Source of the DNA: Silvimonas sp. JCM 19000
GTDB lineage: Bacteria; Pseudomonadota; Gammaproteobacteria; Burkholderiales; Chitinibacteraceae
DNA length: 18,129 bases
NCBI GenBank assembly: GCA_001313065.1
Contig: BBFD01000047.1
Span: forward strand, 1 to 18,129
Direction of reading: 5' to 3'
Of this stretch, positions 8,233-17,300 are shown in pieces. The position numbers and the translations under genes were made by a program. The first letter of the stretch is position 1, and each line of letters begins with the position of its first letter. The notes under the pieces were generated by a model that did not search any database, was not told the DNA's origin, and was given only the letters and a program-made list of their open reading frames with translations.

Positions 8233-9265
8233 TCAGCGCGGCGTGCCCAGATCACTTTCGCGCTCGCGCAAGGTTAACGGCCACAAAGTCTGACGCGGCG
8301 TTTTGCCGTACAGCACGGCAAAGTCGGGAATCTGCATCAGCAAGGCCTTGGCCAGATGCTGGCCCAGCGCGTAGCGTCGACGGTAAAACCGCTTAGCCGT
8401 GGCGATAGATATTCCGGCACATCGCTACTGAGCACGCCGCCCGAAATCGCCAGATCACGCCCCGGCACCCGCCCCAGCTCGTGCAATTTGCGATACGCGC
8501 CCACGGCCATGGCATCGCTCTGAAACATGATGGCGGTGGGCGGATTGGGCTGCGCCAGCAAGGCTTCGGTGATCAGATAACCGCCGCGCTCGCTCAACTC
8601 GTTGATCTGCACATCCTCTTCGCGCGGGACCAGGCCATGGCTTTGCATGGCGGCGCGCCAGGCGTTGGTATACACGTGCGCCTGCATCGCATCATTGCCC
8701 GGCACGCCGATGGCAATATGACGATGGCCTTGCGCCACCAGACGCGCCACGGCGGCCACGGCGGCGGCTTCAAAATCCAGATCCACCCAGGACTGGTCAG
8801 CGCACGATTCGCAGCGGCCCAAGGACACCAGCGGAAACCCGCGCGCGGCCACGTAATCCAGGCGTTCATCCTGGCGACGCGTACCCGCCAGAATCACGCC
8901 ATCCACATGCCGCCGCTCCACAATGCGGCGCAAACGCGCAAATTCTTCTTCGTACGATTTGCTGCCGTACATGACCAGATCCATGCCATGCAAAGCCAGC
9001 ACCGATTGCAGGCCATCGGCCAGCGTCATAAACACGCCCAGCGTGTAGTTTTCTTCTTCACGCCGCGCCGGCAGCATCAGCCGATGACATCCAGCCGCCC
9101 TTTACGCAAGCTGGCGGCGGCCTTGTTGGGGGCATAGCCTTGCGCCAGCGCGGCCTCGCGCACGCGTTCCCGCGTTTTGGCGCTGACTTCGTCGCTGTCG
9201 CTGAGCGCGCGCGATACGGTGGAAACCGACAACTGCAAATCTTTGGCGAGCTTGCGTATGCCCAT
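8233..9265 (-). CDS. LacI-family transcriptional regulator (two frame breaks)
   Basis: The start is ATG at 9265 (weak Shine-Dalgarno); the N-terminus is a canonical helix-turn-helix and hinge: MGIRKLAKDLQLSVSTVSRA, ERVREAALAQGYAPNKAAA. The corrected length is 344 aa. The sugar-binding core includes GVFMTLADGLQSVL, VDGVILAGTRRQDERLDY, GFPLVSLGR, PTAIMFQSDAMAVGAYR and LSPRLSGFTVD. Two single-base losses break it: one G (plus strand) near 9080, where VIGLMLPARREEENYTLG is restored, and one G near 8374 (DAYALGQHLAKALLMQIPDF restored). It ends with LRERESDLGTPR. It lies directly upstream of, and co-oriented with, the operon, whose operators match LacI-family consensus, so it is probably the local repressor responding to an imported xyloside. 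Confidence 0.9.
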
Positions 9266-9293
9266 GGGTGGCTATTTGTATCTGGCAAAAGAT

Positions 9294-9343
9294 GACGCGA
9301 GCGTAGCGGGTTGCCCACAGCTGGACAAGCTACGACTCGCGTC
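9294..9343 (-). terminator. Long stem-loop between dehydrogenase and regulator genes (possible terminator)
   Basis: GACGCGAGCGTAGC (9294-9307) pairs with GCTACGACTCGCGTC (9329-9343) as a 14-bp stem with a single bulged A and a 21-nt loop. On the minus strand it is followed by ATCTTTTG, only a weak U-tract. It lies in the 109-bp gap after the dehydrogenase stop and may end that transcript or set the boundary before the regulator gene. Confidence 0.45.
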
Positions 9344-9374
9344 TATGCGTTGCCGCCCACGCGGCCTGTGGCGT

Positions 9375-10390
9375 TTAGAAGCCTTCCAGCACGATTTTGC
9401 CGCGCGCCTTATGCGATTCCAGCAAGGCATGCGCCTTTTTTTTCAGATTGGCCGCGTTGATGGTGCCAAAGTGCTCGGCCAGCGTAGTGCGCACGGTGCC
9501 GGCATCGACCAGCCGTGCCACCTGGTTCAGCAATTGATGCTGCTTGATCTGATCCGGCGTGTTGAACATCGAGCGCGTGTACATGAATTCCCAATGCAAA
9601 GACACGCTCTTGCGCTTGAGCTTGCGCCAGTCAAACAGCTGCGGGTCGTCAATCAAGGCCAGCTTGCCTTGCGGCGCGATGGCTTCGACGATCTGTTCAA
9701 AATGGTCGTCGGTATGGGTCAGGCTGGCGATGTAATCGACCTGCGGGATGCCGATGCGCTTGAGTTCGGCGGCCAGCGGCTGGGTATGGTCGATGACGTG
9801 ATGCGCGCCGAGTTCTCCTACCCAGTCCCGGGTTTCGGCGCGCGAGGCAGTGCCGATGACAGTCAGGCCGGTCAGCTGCCGCGCCAGTTGGGTCATGATC
9901 GAACCCACGCCGCCCGCCGCACCGATAATCAGCAGCGTCTTGCCAGCAGGCTGGCTGGAATCAAGCACTTGCAGCCGATCAAACAGCAATTCCCACGCGG
10001 TGATGCTGGTCAGCGGCAGCGCAGCGGCTTGGGCGAAATCGAGCGATTTAGGCTTGTGACCGACGATGCGCTCGTCGACGATCTGTAATTCACTATTGCT
10101 GCCCGCGCGGGTGAGTGCACCCGCATAGAACACTGCATCGCCCGGCTTGAACAAGGTAACGGCAGAACCCACCGCCTTCACCACGCCCGCCGCATCCCAG
10201 CCGATCACTTTGGCCTGGCCCTCGTCCGGCGCGGCATTGGCGCGGATTTTGGTATCGACCGGGTTGACCGACACGGCTTTGACTTCCACCAACAGGTCAT
10301 GCTCGCCCGGAGTAGGGTCGGGCAGGGTAATGTCTTGCAGCGATTCGGCTGATCGACAGGCAGATTCTTGTAGTAGGCGACGGCTTTCAT
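9375..10390 (-). CDS. Zinc-type alcohol dehydrogenase family / quinone oxidoreductase-like protein (one frame break)
   Basis: The start is ATG at 10390 (MKAVAYYKNLPVDQPESLQD when corrected), with a GGAG about 9 nt upstream. The corrected length is about 337 aa. It is a medium-chain dehydrogenase/reductase, probably an NAD(P)H-dependent reductase without catalytic zinc: I see no Cys ligand set. Motifs: VEVKAVSVNPVDTKIRANAA, VIGWDAAGVVKAVG, ALPLTSITAWELLFDRL and the dinucleotide-binding LLIIGAAGGVGSIMTQLARQ. It ends KARGKIVLEGF. There is one missing G or C near 10347. T8 at 9436-9443 is in frame but gives NLKKKAHALLES, one Lys more than I expect. There is no evident functional link to the xyloside operon; it may be a stress or detoxification enzyme. 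Confidence 0.9.
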
Positions 10391-10467
10391 GGGTGGGATC
10401 TCCGCGTTGCTGGATGGACTTGATCGGTTTGCTACAGCTTAGGCCAGATCATCCGCCCAACCATTGC

Positions 10468-10493
10468 GCAGAAAAAACCCGCTAAACGCGAAG
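10468..10493 (-). terminator. Possible terminator after the microcin-like cassette
   Basis: On the minus strand CCTT-CGC-gttta-GCG-GG is followed by six T (10472-10477), 30-45 bp after the stop of the last small membrane protein. The stem is short, so confidence is limited. The rest of the gap 10391-10522 shows no gene. Confidence 0.35.
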
Positions 10494-10522
10494 GCACTTT
10501 CAAACAGCATTTGAAAATGGGG

Positions 10523-10773
10523 CTAAGGCAAGTTGGCGTGGTCGGACGGCTTCAGCTCATCAAAGAACAGCCATTTGATGGCCCGCATAGCCCAATAGAC
10601 CACCGTGCCGTAGCCGATGAAAAAAGCCCAGTAACAAGCAGGTATTCAGGGCTTCCGGCAGTTGACCGCGCTCTTCGACAATGACGCGAAGGCGCCACCA
10701 GAATACAGGCAGGCTGAAGAACGTGATCATCCACGTCAGCGAATACCAGTGCCGCAGAAAAAAGTTTTCGCAT
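10523..10773 (-). CDS. Small two-helix membrane protein B, putative immunity protein (82 aa; two frame breaks)
   Basis: The ATG at 10773 shares its A with the upstream stop (TGATG), so translation is probably coupled. Corrected reading: MRKLFLRHWYSLTWMITFFS, a first hydrophobic segment ending PVFWWRLRVIVEE, a polar loop ERGQLPEALN, a second segment TCLLLGFFIGYGTVVYWAMR, and the tail FFDELKPSDHANLP. The breaks are six-base A/T runs at 10758-10763 and 10620-10625, each needing five. I do not recognise the family. Size and topology resemble immunity proteins of class II microcins such as the colicin V immunity protein. It shares the start MRxxxxRHW with protein A, suggesting old tandem duplication. 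Immunity is inferred from its position after the GG-leader peptide. Confidence 0.65.
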
Positions 10774-11018
10774 CACGTGTGCCCCTGTTCTGCGCTGCCA
10801 TTCGAGACCGACTTGGGTCCGACCAGTCGCATTATCTTTTCCACCCAAAAGAGAATTCCAGTGAAGCCGATGACAACAATGCATGCAGCCACGATAAAGG
10901 GGACTTGATCGTCCAGCAGCAAATTGCCGTAGCCAATGAGATGCAAATAGGGAAAGAAAAGAGCCCAAGTGAATGCTTGAGCCACCAGATTCCAATGTCG
11001 ATCCACAAAACCGCGCAT
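10773..11018 (-). CDS. Small two-helix membrane protein A, putative immunity protein (81 aa)
   Basis: An intact ORF, with start ATG at 11018 preceded by a good Shine-Dalgarno (AAAGGTG). It begins MRGFVDRHWNLVAQAFTWAL. Two hydrophobic segments are visible: AQAFTWALFFPYLHLIGYGN and FIVAACIVVIGFTGILFWVE, separated by a short polar loop LLLDDQVP, with a polar C-terminus. I do not recognise the family. It lies 89 bp after the GG-leader peptide gene on the same strand and overlaps protein B by one base. Small bitopic or two-helix proteins beside double-glycine peptides are commonly immunity proteins; that is the inferred role. Confidence 0.7.
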   Translation of the reverse strand: MRGFVDRHWNLVAQAFTWALFFPYLHLIGYGNLLLDDQVPFIVAACIVVIGFTGILFWVEKIMRLVGPKSVSNGSAEQGHT

Positions 11019-11050
11019 AGGTCACCTTTCTAGTCACTCTCGATTGGTTA

Positions 11051-11072
11051 GGGGCCAGCATCCGCGGGCCCC
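11051..11072 (-). terminator. Stem-loop between the peptide gene and the membrane-protein pair
   Basis: GGGGCC, a 10-nt loop and GGCCCC form a 6-bp GC stem in the 89-bp gap. There is no U-run. It could act as partial attenuator or mRNA stabiliser favouring the peptide over downstream genes. Weak evidence. Confidence 0.35.
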
Positions 11073-11107
11073 GGATTACTTCGGCATGTCTTTTACAAAT
11101 GTCCGAA

Positions 11108-11404
11108 TCAACGGCGCCGCCAACTATTGCTTGAGAAGCAATTCCCGCCTACCGCGCCCAGGGCGCCAGCCCAGAAAATGCCCGCAGGGGTCGCTTTTGG
11201 CAATGCGCCCAAAGCGGTCAAAACAGTAGCCTTTACGCATGCGTTGCTCGGCCCCGGTAGCGAATTCCCGATCGCAGCGAAATTGCCAATCCGGCCATTC
11301 GCCTGAGCTCCATAGCCGATCAAAACCTGCGACGGCTGATCGGGCCGAACCGAGGCCCCGCCCCCGTCCACATTCATCACTTCATCCAATGTCAATTCAC
11401 GCAT
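11108..11404 (-). CDS. Class II microcin/bacteriocin-like precursor with double-glycine leader (98 aa)
   Basis: An intact ORF. The start at ATG 11404 is chosen because it gives a canonical 15-residue leader, MRELTLDEVMNVDGG, and has GGGAG 8 nt upstream. The frame is open further up, with an alternative ATG at 11473 (MSCKSPVLANG). The leader fits the double-glycine pattern: Leu -12, Glu -8, Val -7, Val -4, Gly -2, Gly -1, and resembles the colicin V leader. The predicted mature part is about 83 aa, rich in Gly and Ala, with small-residue stretches (GRIGNFAAIGNSLPG, FWAGALGAVGGN), two Cys (NACVKA, GNCFSS) and a basic end SNSWRRR. Known of the family: export and leader cleavage by a peptidase-containing ABC transporter, then membrane attack on related bacteria. 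No such transporter is in the window. The downstream genes look like immunity proteins. The antibacterial role is inferred. Confidence 0.75.
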   Translation of the reverse strand: MRELTLDEVMNVDGGGASVRPDQPSQVLIGYGAQANGRIGNFAAIGNSLPGPSNACVKATVLTALGALPKATPAGIFWAGALGAVGGNCFSSNSWRRR

Positions 11405-11573
11405 TTTCAAAACTCCCGAAGATGCAGCTGGGACGCGCTGCCCGTTAGCAAGTACAGGACTTTTGCATGACATAAACTCCGGTCCGATGGATTGCAAAAA
11501 AAATAGCCTGGCCGCCTGCCGCCTGAATACCGTTTTTTTTTACGCTACCTTTTGCGTTATTTTCTATTGCCGA

Positions 11574-11602
11574 TTAATAATTGCGGCGAGCCGCAGCGGC
11601 AA
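11574..11602 (-). promoter_or_regulatory. Candidate promoter of the microcin-like cassette
   Basis: On the minus strand TTGCCG (11597-11602), a 17-bp spacer and TATTAA (11574-11579) resemble -35 and -10 boxes. TTGCCG also has an inverted copy (11567-11572 on the plus strand), framing a dyad that could bind a regulator. The leader to the peptide ATG would be about 160 nt. The 328-bp divergent gap 11405-11732 otherwise holds only an A8 (11496-11503) and a T9 (11533-11541) run and, for the plus strand, a TATCAT without a good -35. Confidence 0.35.
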
Positions 11603-11732
11603 TAACTTCAATTTCAATAACCCAAAGATTCGTCGCATATTCGCAAATCAAGCCGACACAAGCGCGGCGTGCGCTGCCTGGGCTGAGGTATCATCCGCAG
11701 CTTCGCCCTTCCACCCTCAAGAACTCTTTGCG

Positions 11733-12907
11733 ATGACTTTGCCTCTTCCGCCCGCGCCAGCCGGTTCCATCCGTTATGCCGAACTGGAAAGCCTGCGCGG
11801 CATCGCGGCTTTGCTGGTGGTGTTGTTTCATATTCCGGCATGGAACAGCACATTGCATGAGCTGGCCATCATCCGGAATGGCGCGCTGATGGTGCAGTTG
11901 TTTTTTTTGTGTTGTCCGGCTTTGTGATCTACACGGCGTATGGGCAAAAAAAACTCCACGATTTGAATGCGGTATTGAAATTCCAGTTTTTTTGCGGCTG
12001 GGCCGGCTATATCCGGTGCATTTGTTTATGCTTGGCGCATTTACCCTGATGGAATTCGCCAAATATCCGCTTGCGCGGATGGGATATAACCTGGGCCAGC
12101 CTTTTGCCTTTAATACCTGGCCTGCATTTTTTTAAACAATTGTTGTTATGGCAATGCATAGGGCCCAATAACGTTGGCTTTACCTTTAATGGTCCGGCCT
12201 GGTCGATCAGCGTCGAGTTTTATACCTATCTGATCTTTGCCGTGGTGGTGTGGCTGGCTCCGCGCGGCAAGCTGTGGCTGAGTGCCGGGCTGGCTGTCGG
12301 CGCCATGGCGGCGATGCTGGTGGGCGCACTGCACGATACATCAATCTGGTCTGGTGTGTGGCTGGGTTCTTTTTGGGGTGTCTGGTCTCGGCGCTGGTGC
12401 AGGCGCGCCGGATCAGCTTGCCGTCCGCTGCACCGTGGCTGGCCTTTGCCGCTTTGCTGGCGTTTCTGCAGTTCAACCATCAAGTGCGCAACGATGTGGC
12501 GATCTTTCCGCTATCGGCCTTGCTCATCCTCGGCATCGTCTGCGGCCGCCCCGGCAGTTTTCAGCGCATCTTGCGCTGGCGGCCGCTGCAATGGCTCGGA
12601 GAACTGTCATATGCCATCTATATGATCCACGCCTTTGTGCTCGATTTTTTTATCCGCGGCTTGTTTTTTCGGCCTGTATGACCGCGTGAGCGATACCGAC
12701 AATCTGCCACATCTGAATATGGCCGAGGCATTGCTGGTCTACGCTGCATTTATCGGCGTGACTTTATTGGCGGCGCAAGGCTTGCATCGCTTTATTGAAA
12801 ACCCGTGGCGTGAGCGCAGTCGGCGCTTTGCCAAGCGTGGGCCCTTGGGCCTGGTCTGGCTGGTGCTGCTGGCGTTGTTCTGCATCGTGCAGCTTCTGAA
12901 CCGATAA
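11733..12907 (+). CDS. Acyltransferase 3 family membrane protein (OafA-like; several frame breaks)
   Basis: The start is ATG at 11733 (MTLPLPPAPAGSIRYAELES); the corrected length is about 388 aa, usual for the family. These multi-pass inner-membrane enzymes O-acylate surface polysaccharides or secreted sugars. Motifs: ESLRGIAALLVVLFHIPAW with the catalytic His, VQLFFVLSGFVIYTAYGQ, FNGPAWSISVEFYTYL, ELSYAIYMIHAFVLDFF and HRFIENPWRER. Frame breaks: T8 11901-11908 (6 expected), T7 11987-11993 (5), T7 12127-12133 (6), T6 12664-12669 (5), and one missing G near 12364-12366 (LGFFLGCLVSALVQARRI restored). A8 at 11946-11953 is in frame. The acceptor is unknown. It is transcribed away from the microcin-like genes. 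Confidence 0.9.
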
Positions 12908-13003
12908 GAAACACTTGTTGCACCCGGTTTGGAGGCCCTGCGCGCCGCGTAGTACATTGGCATACCGGGCGTAAGCTCCGTTTTTTTTCTGGCAGGGCAT
13001 GGC

Positions 13004-14305
13004 ATGGCGCGTCTATCCAGCGCATTGATTTATCTGTTTGGTGCCGATCGGGCGGCCTTGACGCTTACCGGGCAGCAACTGGCGGTGTTCGGCTTTGAAG
13101 TCCAGAGCTTTGACCGCATTGCCGAACTGCTGGCTGCCATGCACTCCGCAGCCCCGTTTGCCGTGCTTATCGATACCGCCGGGCCCGGCGTGACGCAAGG
13201 GCTGGAAACGCAGATTCCGCTGATCAAACGGCTGGCGCAAGGCCCCATCTTTATGGCGATTTCGGGCGAGCCGGTGTCGCGCCAGATTGCCTGGATGCGT
13301 CTGGGTATTACCGATTTCGTCAATCGCCCGCTCGATATTCAAAAGCTGGTGGCGCGGCTGGATCAGCAACTGGACCAGAGCGCGCCCGAGCCGTATCGCG
13401 TGCTGGTGGTGGATGATTCCGACGCCATGCTCAAATGGCTGGAACACACGCTGGGCCATGCCGGCATGCATGTGCACAAAACGCATGATCCGCTCGATGT
13501 GCTGTTGCTGATGGAACGGCACAAGCCCGAAATCGTCATCCTCGACGTGTATATGCCGGAATACGAGGGCGACGAGATGGCGCGCATCATCCGGCAGCAG
13601 CCGCGCTTTGATGGCGTGCCATCGTGTTTTTTTTGTCGACTGAGACCAATCGCCCGCGCCAGTTGATGGCGCGCTCGATGGGCGGTGATGATTTTCTGGT
13701 CAAGAATATGCCGCCAGAAGAACTGGTGGCCGTGGTCAGCATGACCTGCGAGCGCTATCGCCGCTTGCGCCAATGGATGACGCGCGACAGCCTGACGCTG
13801 TTGCTCAACCACACCACACTGATTGAATCGCTCGAAACCGCCGTGCCGCGCGCGGTGCGCGAGCAGGATGTGCTGTCCTTTGTGATGATCGACATCGATC
13901 ATTTCAAGAACATCAACGACCAGTATGGTCACGTCGCGGGCGATCATGTCATTCAAAGCCTGGCGCGCTTGCTGCGGCTGGGCATGCCGCCGGGCGCGCT
14001 AGTTGGGCGTTATGGCGGTGAGGAATTCGCCATCGTGTTGCCTGGCGTTGCGCCCTTGCAGGCCGCCCATTTGATCGACGGCTTGCGCCAGCGCTTTGCC
14101 GCGTTCCCGCAAGGCGCGGAAAAAAAAGTCGCTACCTTTTTTTTGCTAGCTTCAGCGCCGGGGTTGCGCCCTTGCATCCGGGCCAGAGCGCGCAGCAACT
14201 GGTGGAGGCCGCCGACCTGGCGCTGTATGACGCCAAGGCCCGCGGTCGCAATCAGGTGCTGCTGTACTCCGCCAGCGGCACGCCCTCCGGCGCGCCGGCA
14301 AGTAG
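13004..14305 (+). CDS. REC-REC-GGDEF diguanylate cyclase, PleD-like (frame breaks near middle and end)
   Basis: The start is ATG at 13004 (MARLSSALIYLFGADRAA); the corrected length is about 431 aa. Domain order: a degenerate receiver (about 1-125, AVLIDTAGPG), a second receiver with the acidic pocket VLVVDDSD and phospho-acceptor region IVILDVYMPEYEGDEM, then GGDEF (about 265-425) with SFVMIDIDHFKNINDQYGH and active site VGRYGGEEFAIVLPG. It makes c-di-GMP from GTP when phosphorylated. The product-inhibition RxxD motif before the active site is absent (PPGALVGRY). Frame breaks: one C missing at 13619-13620 (GVPIVFLSTETNRP) and T8 at 14137-14144 (6 expected, TFFASFSAGVAPLHPG). T8 13627-13634 and A8 14120-14127 are in frame. 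The stop at 14303-14305 assumes one lost C near 14297; without it the frame runs to 14489, across the opposite gene. Confidence 0.9.
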
Positions 14306-14331
14306 CGGGGTGGGCATCAGGCGCAGGCGGA

Positions 14332-17300
14332 TCAAACACCACCGCCAGCCCGCGCTTGACCGACGGATGCGCCATCCACAAACGCCAGAGCAAGCCGCTG
14401 CGGTAATTCTCGATCATCAACAGACTGATGCCCTTGATCAGCCGCTGACCGCGCTGCTATACCACGGCTTGGGCAGCGACAGGTTATAGGCGTCGACCAG
14501 GCCGTAATTGCTCCACAGATAAGGGTGGTCCTCATAAAAGTGGCGTAACGCCGCCAGCGATTCGGTGGGGGTAAACGGCATGGAGCCGATCGCGCCAGAC
14601 GGCGTGACCGTGCCATCCAGATCATGCTGGTCATTGCCGTTGTTGCGGCCCGACGGCGGCGCGCCAGCCACCACATAGCCATTCGGCGTGCCGACTGCGG
14701 TATTGCCCCAGTCGTTGGGCCCGAGCGAGGGGTACAGATCGCTGATATCCACGCAGAAATGCCGGTTGGCCAGGGTGGCGCGCACCGAGTTGGTCCACCA
14801 GTCCACGCCTTTGCGATCAGTCACCTGGCGGAAATCCAGCCAGGCGTGCGAGAACTGATAGCAGAACAGCACCCCGCCAAAGGTATGCACCACGTCGCCG
14901 CTGCCTTTATAGCTGCCCACCGGTCGATTCAAGGCGTAGAACATGGCGGCCGTATCGGCGGGCGCATGCGTGGTCGAGCTGCGGCCAGCGGGTACATGCA
15001 GAACTGCTCGGCGTAATCACCCCAGCTGGAGGCATCGTCAAAGTTGGTATCCGGGCTCCATGACATATAAAACGCGTTGCGCGCCGGATTGATGTAGTTG
15101 TCCCATTCCACCCGGTCATAGATTTGCTGGGCGACGTCAAAGATCTCGCCGCCAAAGTATTGCGCGGCGGTCAGGATGCCGTTGAGCGCCAGCATGGTGT
15201 CGACGGTGGACACCTCGCTGGTGGAGACCAGCGTATCCATATTGATGAAGTGATAGAAAAAAAAGCCGCCGTGATGCGGCACGTGGTCACGCACCGAATA
15301 CAGCGTGGCCAGCACCCGGGCGCTGGCCACGTCCCGCGCCACCCAGCCGCGTTCCACCCCGATCACGATGGCGCTCAAGCCAAAGCCGATATCGGCAATG
15401 CTGGCGGTACGGCTGCCTTTGTCGCCGGCAAACAAACCGTAGCCGGGCGCTCCCGGCGTCAGATTGGCTTCGCGCCAGAAAAAAAATCAAAGGTGGCGTG
15501 CGCTTCGGCATCCAGCAGGGCGTCATCGCTCAGTTTGGGCAAAGGCGGTTGCGCGGTCTGGTACAGCCCCAGGCCATAAAAGCCCGGCCCGCTTGAATCG
15601 CGCAGGCCGGTGATATTGATGCGCAGCTTGTCGGTGCTCAAGCCGCGCCCGAAATTGATAGCCCGGGTGCTATCGGTGCCGCTATACACATCGCGCCAGC
15701 CATCGCCATCCGGTACCTGAATGCTGAAGGCGGTGATGCGCGGCCCGGATTTGTCGACGTACTCATCGATCCGCATCACATCCATCAATTGCGGTCGCCC
15801 CAGATCAAGCTCAAACCAGGCCGACTTCACGTTGTCGCTGGAGGCCCAGCGCGTATTGGCGGCGCCGTCCACGGCATGCGCAGTTTGATAATCGGCTTTG
15901 TTGTACCAGACGCTGCTGGCGCTGGTCTGTGCGCCCAAGGCCAGATTGGCCGGGCTGCGTAGCGGCAGCCAGCTGTCGTCGGCGTCGATCACGCTAAAGC
16001 TGTACAGGCTGGGCCCGCTTTCACTGGTGGCGCTGCTGATATCCAGCCGCACTTTGCTGCAATACACCGGCTCTGCCAGGTAGCCGATGTAATCCACCGG
16101 GGGCACGCTGCCGCGCAGCAATACCTGCCACGCGCCGTTAATCCAGCCAGAAATACTGAAGTCGGCGATATTGGGATTGTTCTGCACAAAGCCGATCTGG
16201 GTAACGCGTTCGTCCACGCCCAGGTCCACCTCCAGCCACAAGGCATCACATTCGACATGGTGGCCCAGCGGGTTTTGCCGTCGCCATCGGTGGCCAGTTG
16301 CGGACCGTGGCCCGCGATATCGCTAAACCAGACATTGTTGGTGGTGGTGGTGCGGAACAAGGCTTTGTCCGGATATTGCGCCGGTTCTGGATAGCCCTCG
16401 GTGTGGAGCACCACCACCGCGCCCAAGGGGTCGGGCATTTGTGCTGGCACTTTGATCAGCACCAGGCCGGCGCTGATCTGCCATTCCAGCGGCTGCTCGG
16501 GCGCATTGAGTAACCAGGCGCCGATGATGGTTTGATGCGGTTTTTTGCACGCGCACGATGGCGTCGTCAGGCCATTGCAACAGGCTGATATAAGTCTTGT
16601 CGGGCATGGCCGTGGTGCACCAGGCCTGCGGCTGCGCCGCCACCGACAAGGTGCCCGCGCGGGTGCCGTACACCGCATCGCCCCAGATGCCCAGCCAACG
16701 GCCCACTTCGCCCAGAGTATCCACGCAAGGCTGCGGAATCTGTCCGTCCGGTGTCGGCCCGGTGTTAAGCAGATAGTTGCCGCCCTTGCTGGCGCAATCC
16801 AGCAGATTGCTCAGCACGGTGACGCTGTTTTTCCAGTGCGTATCGGTAAAGCTGTAAGCCCACGAGTTATTCATGGTCATGCAGCTTTCCCAATGCGTGG
16901 ATTGGGTGCCCGCCGGAATGCTTTGCTCCGGCGTGGTGTAATCGCCGTGGCCGTAACCGATGCGGTTATTCACGATGATATTGGGCGACAGATAGCGCAG
17001 AAAATCGCGGAGGGACTGCGAGTTGGTGTCATCCAGAAACCCGGCCCAGCCGCCGTCGAACCAGATCAGCGCTGGATCGAAGATCTCGATGACTTCTTTA
17101 AGATGCTCGCGCAATTGCGACATATAACGCTGCGCTTCGATCGAGGTGGCGCAGGCGGCCTGGGCGATCGGGTCTTCGCCGGCGGCGGCATAGGCGGCGT
17201 CGACGGCCACGGCATTGGGGTTGCTCCAGTCCAGCAGCGAGTAATAGGTGCAAAACACGATGCCGCGCTCGCGGCAGGCAATGGCCAGCGGTTCCAGCAA

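Noticed and set aside
9177..10088. 303-aa plus-strand ORF
   Set aside because: Antisense shadow of the dehydrogenase and regulator genes, whose minus-strand products have clear domain motifs.
10552..11061. 169-aa minus-strand ORF across the small membrane proteins
   Set aside because: Out of frame with the two Shine-Dalgarno-supported small genes for most of its length, low hydrophobic order and no recognisable motif.
11126..11142. ATTGCTT-gag-AAGCAAT hairpin near the 3' end of the microcin-like gene
   Set aside because: It lies within codons for NCFSSN and has no U-tract; probably a chance dyad in coding sequence.
12908..13003. Terminator after the acyltransferase gene (T8 at 12981-12988)
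   Set aside because: The T-run is not preceded by a convincing adjacent stem: the CCCGGT/ACCGGG pair is far apart and 11 nt upstream of the T-run.
14010..14420. Extension of the giant glycosidase 136 codons into the cyclase gene
   Set aside because: It would overlap the GGDEF active-site codons in antisense. One lost G near 14339 restores a stop at 14332 and leaves the convergent genes about 26 bp apart.
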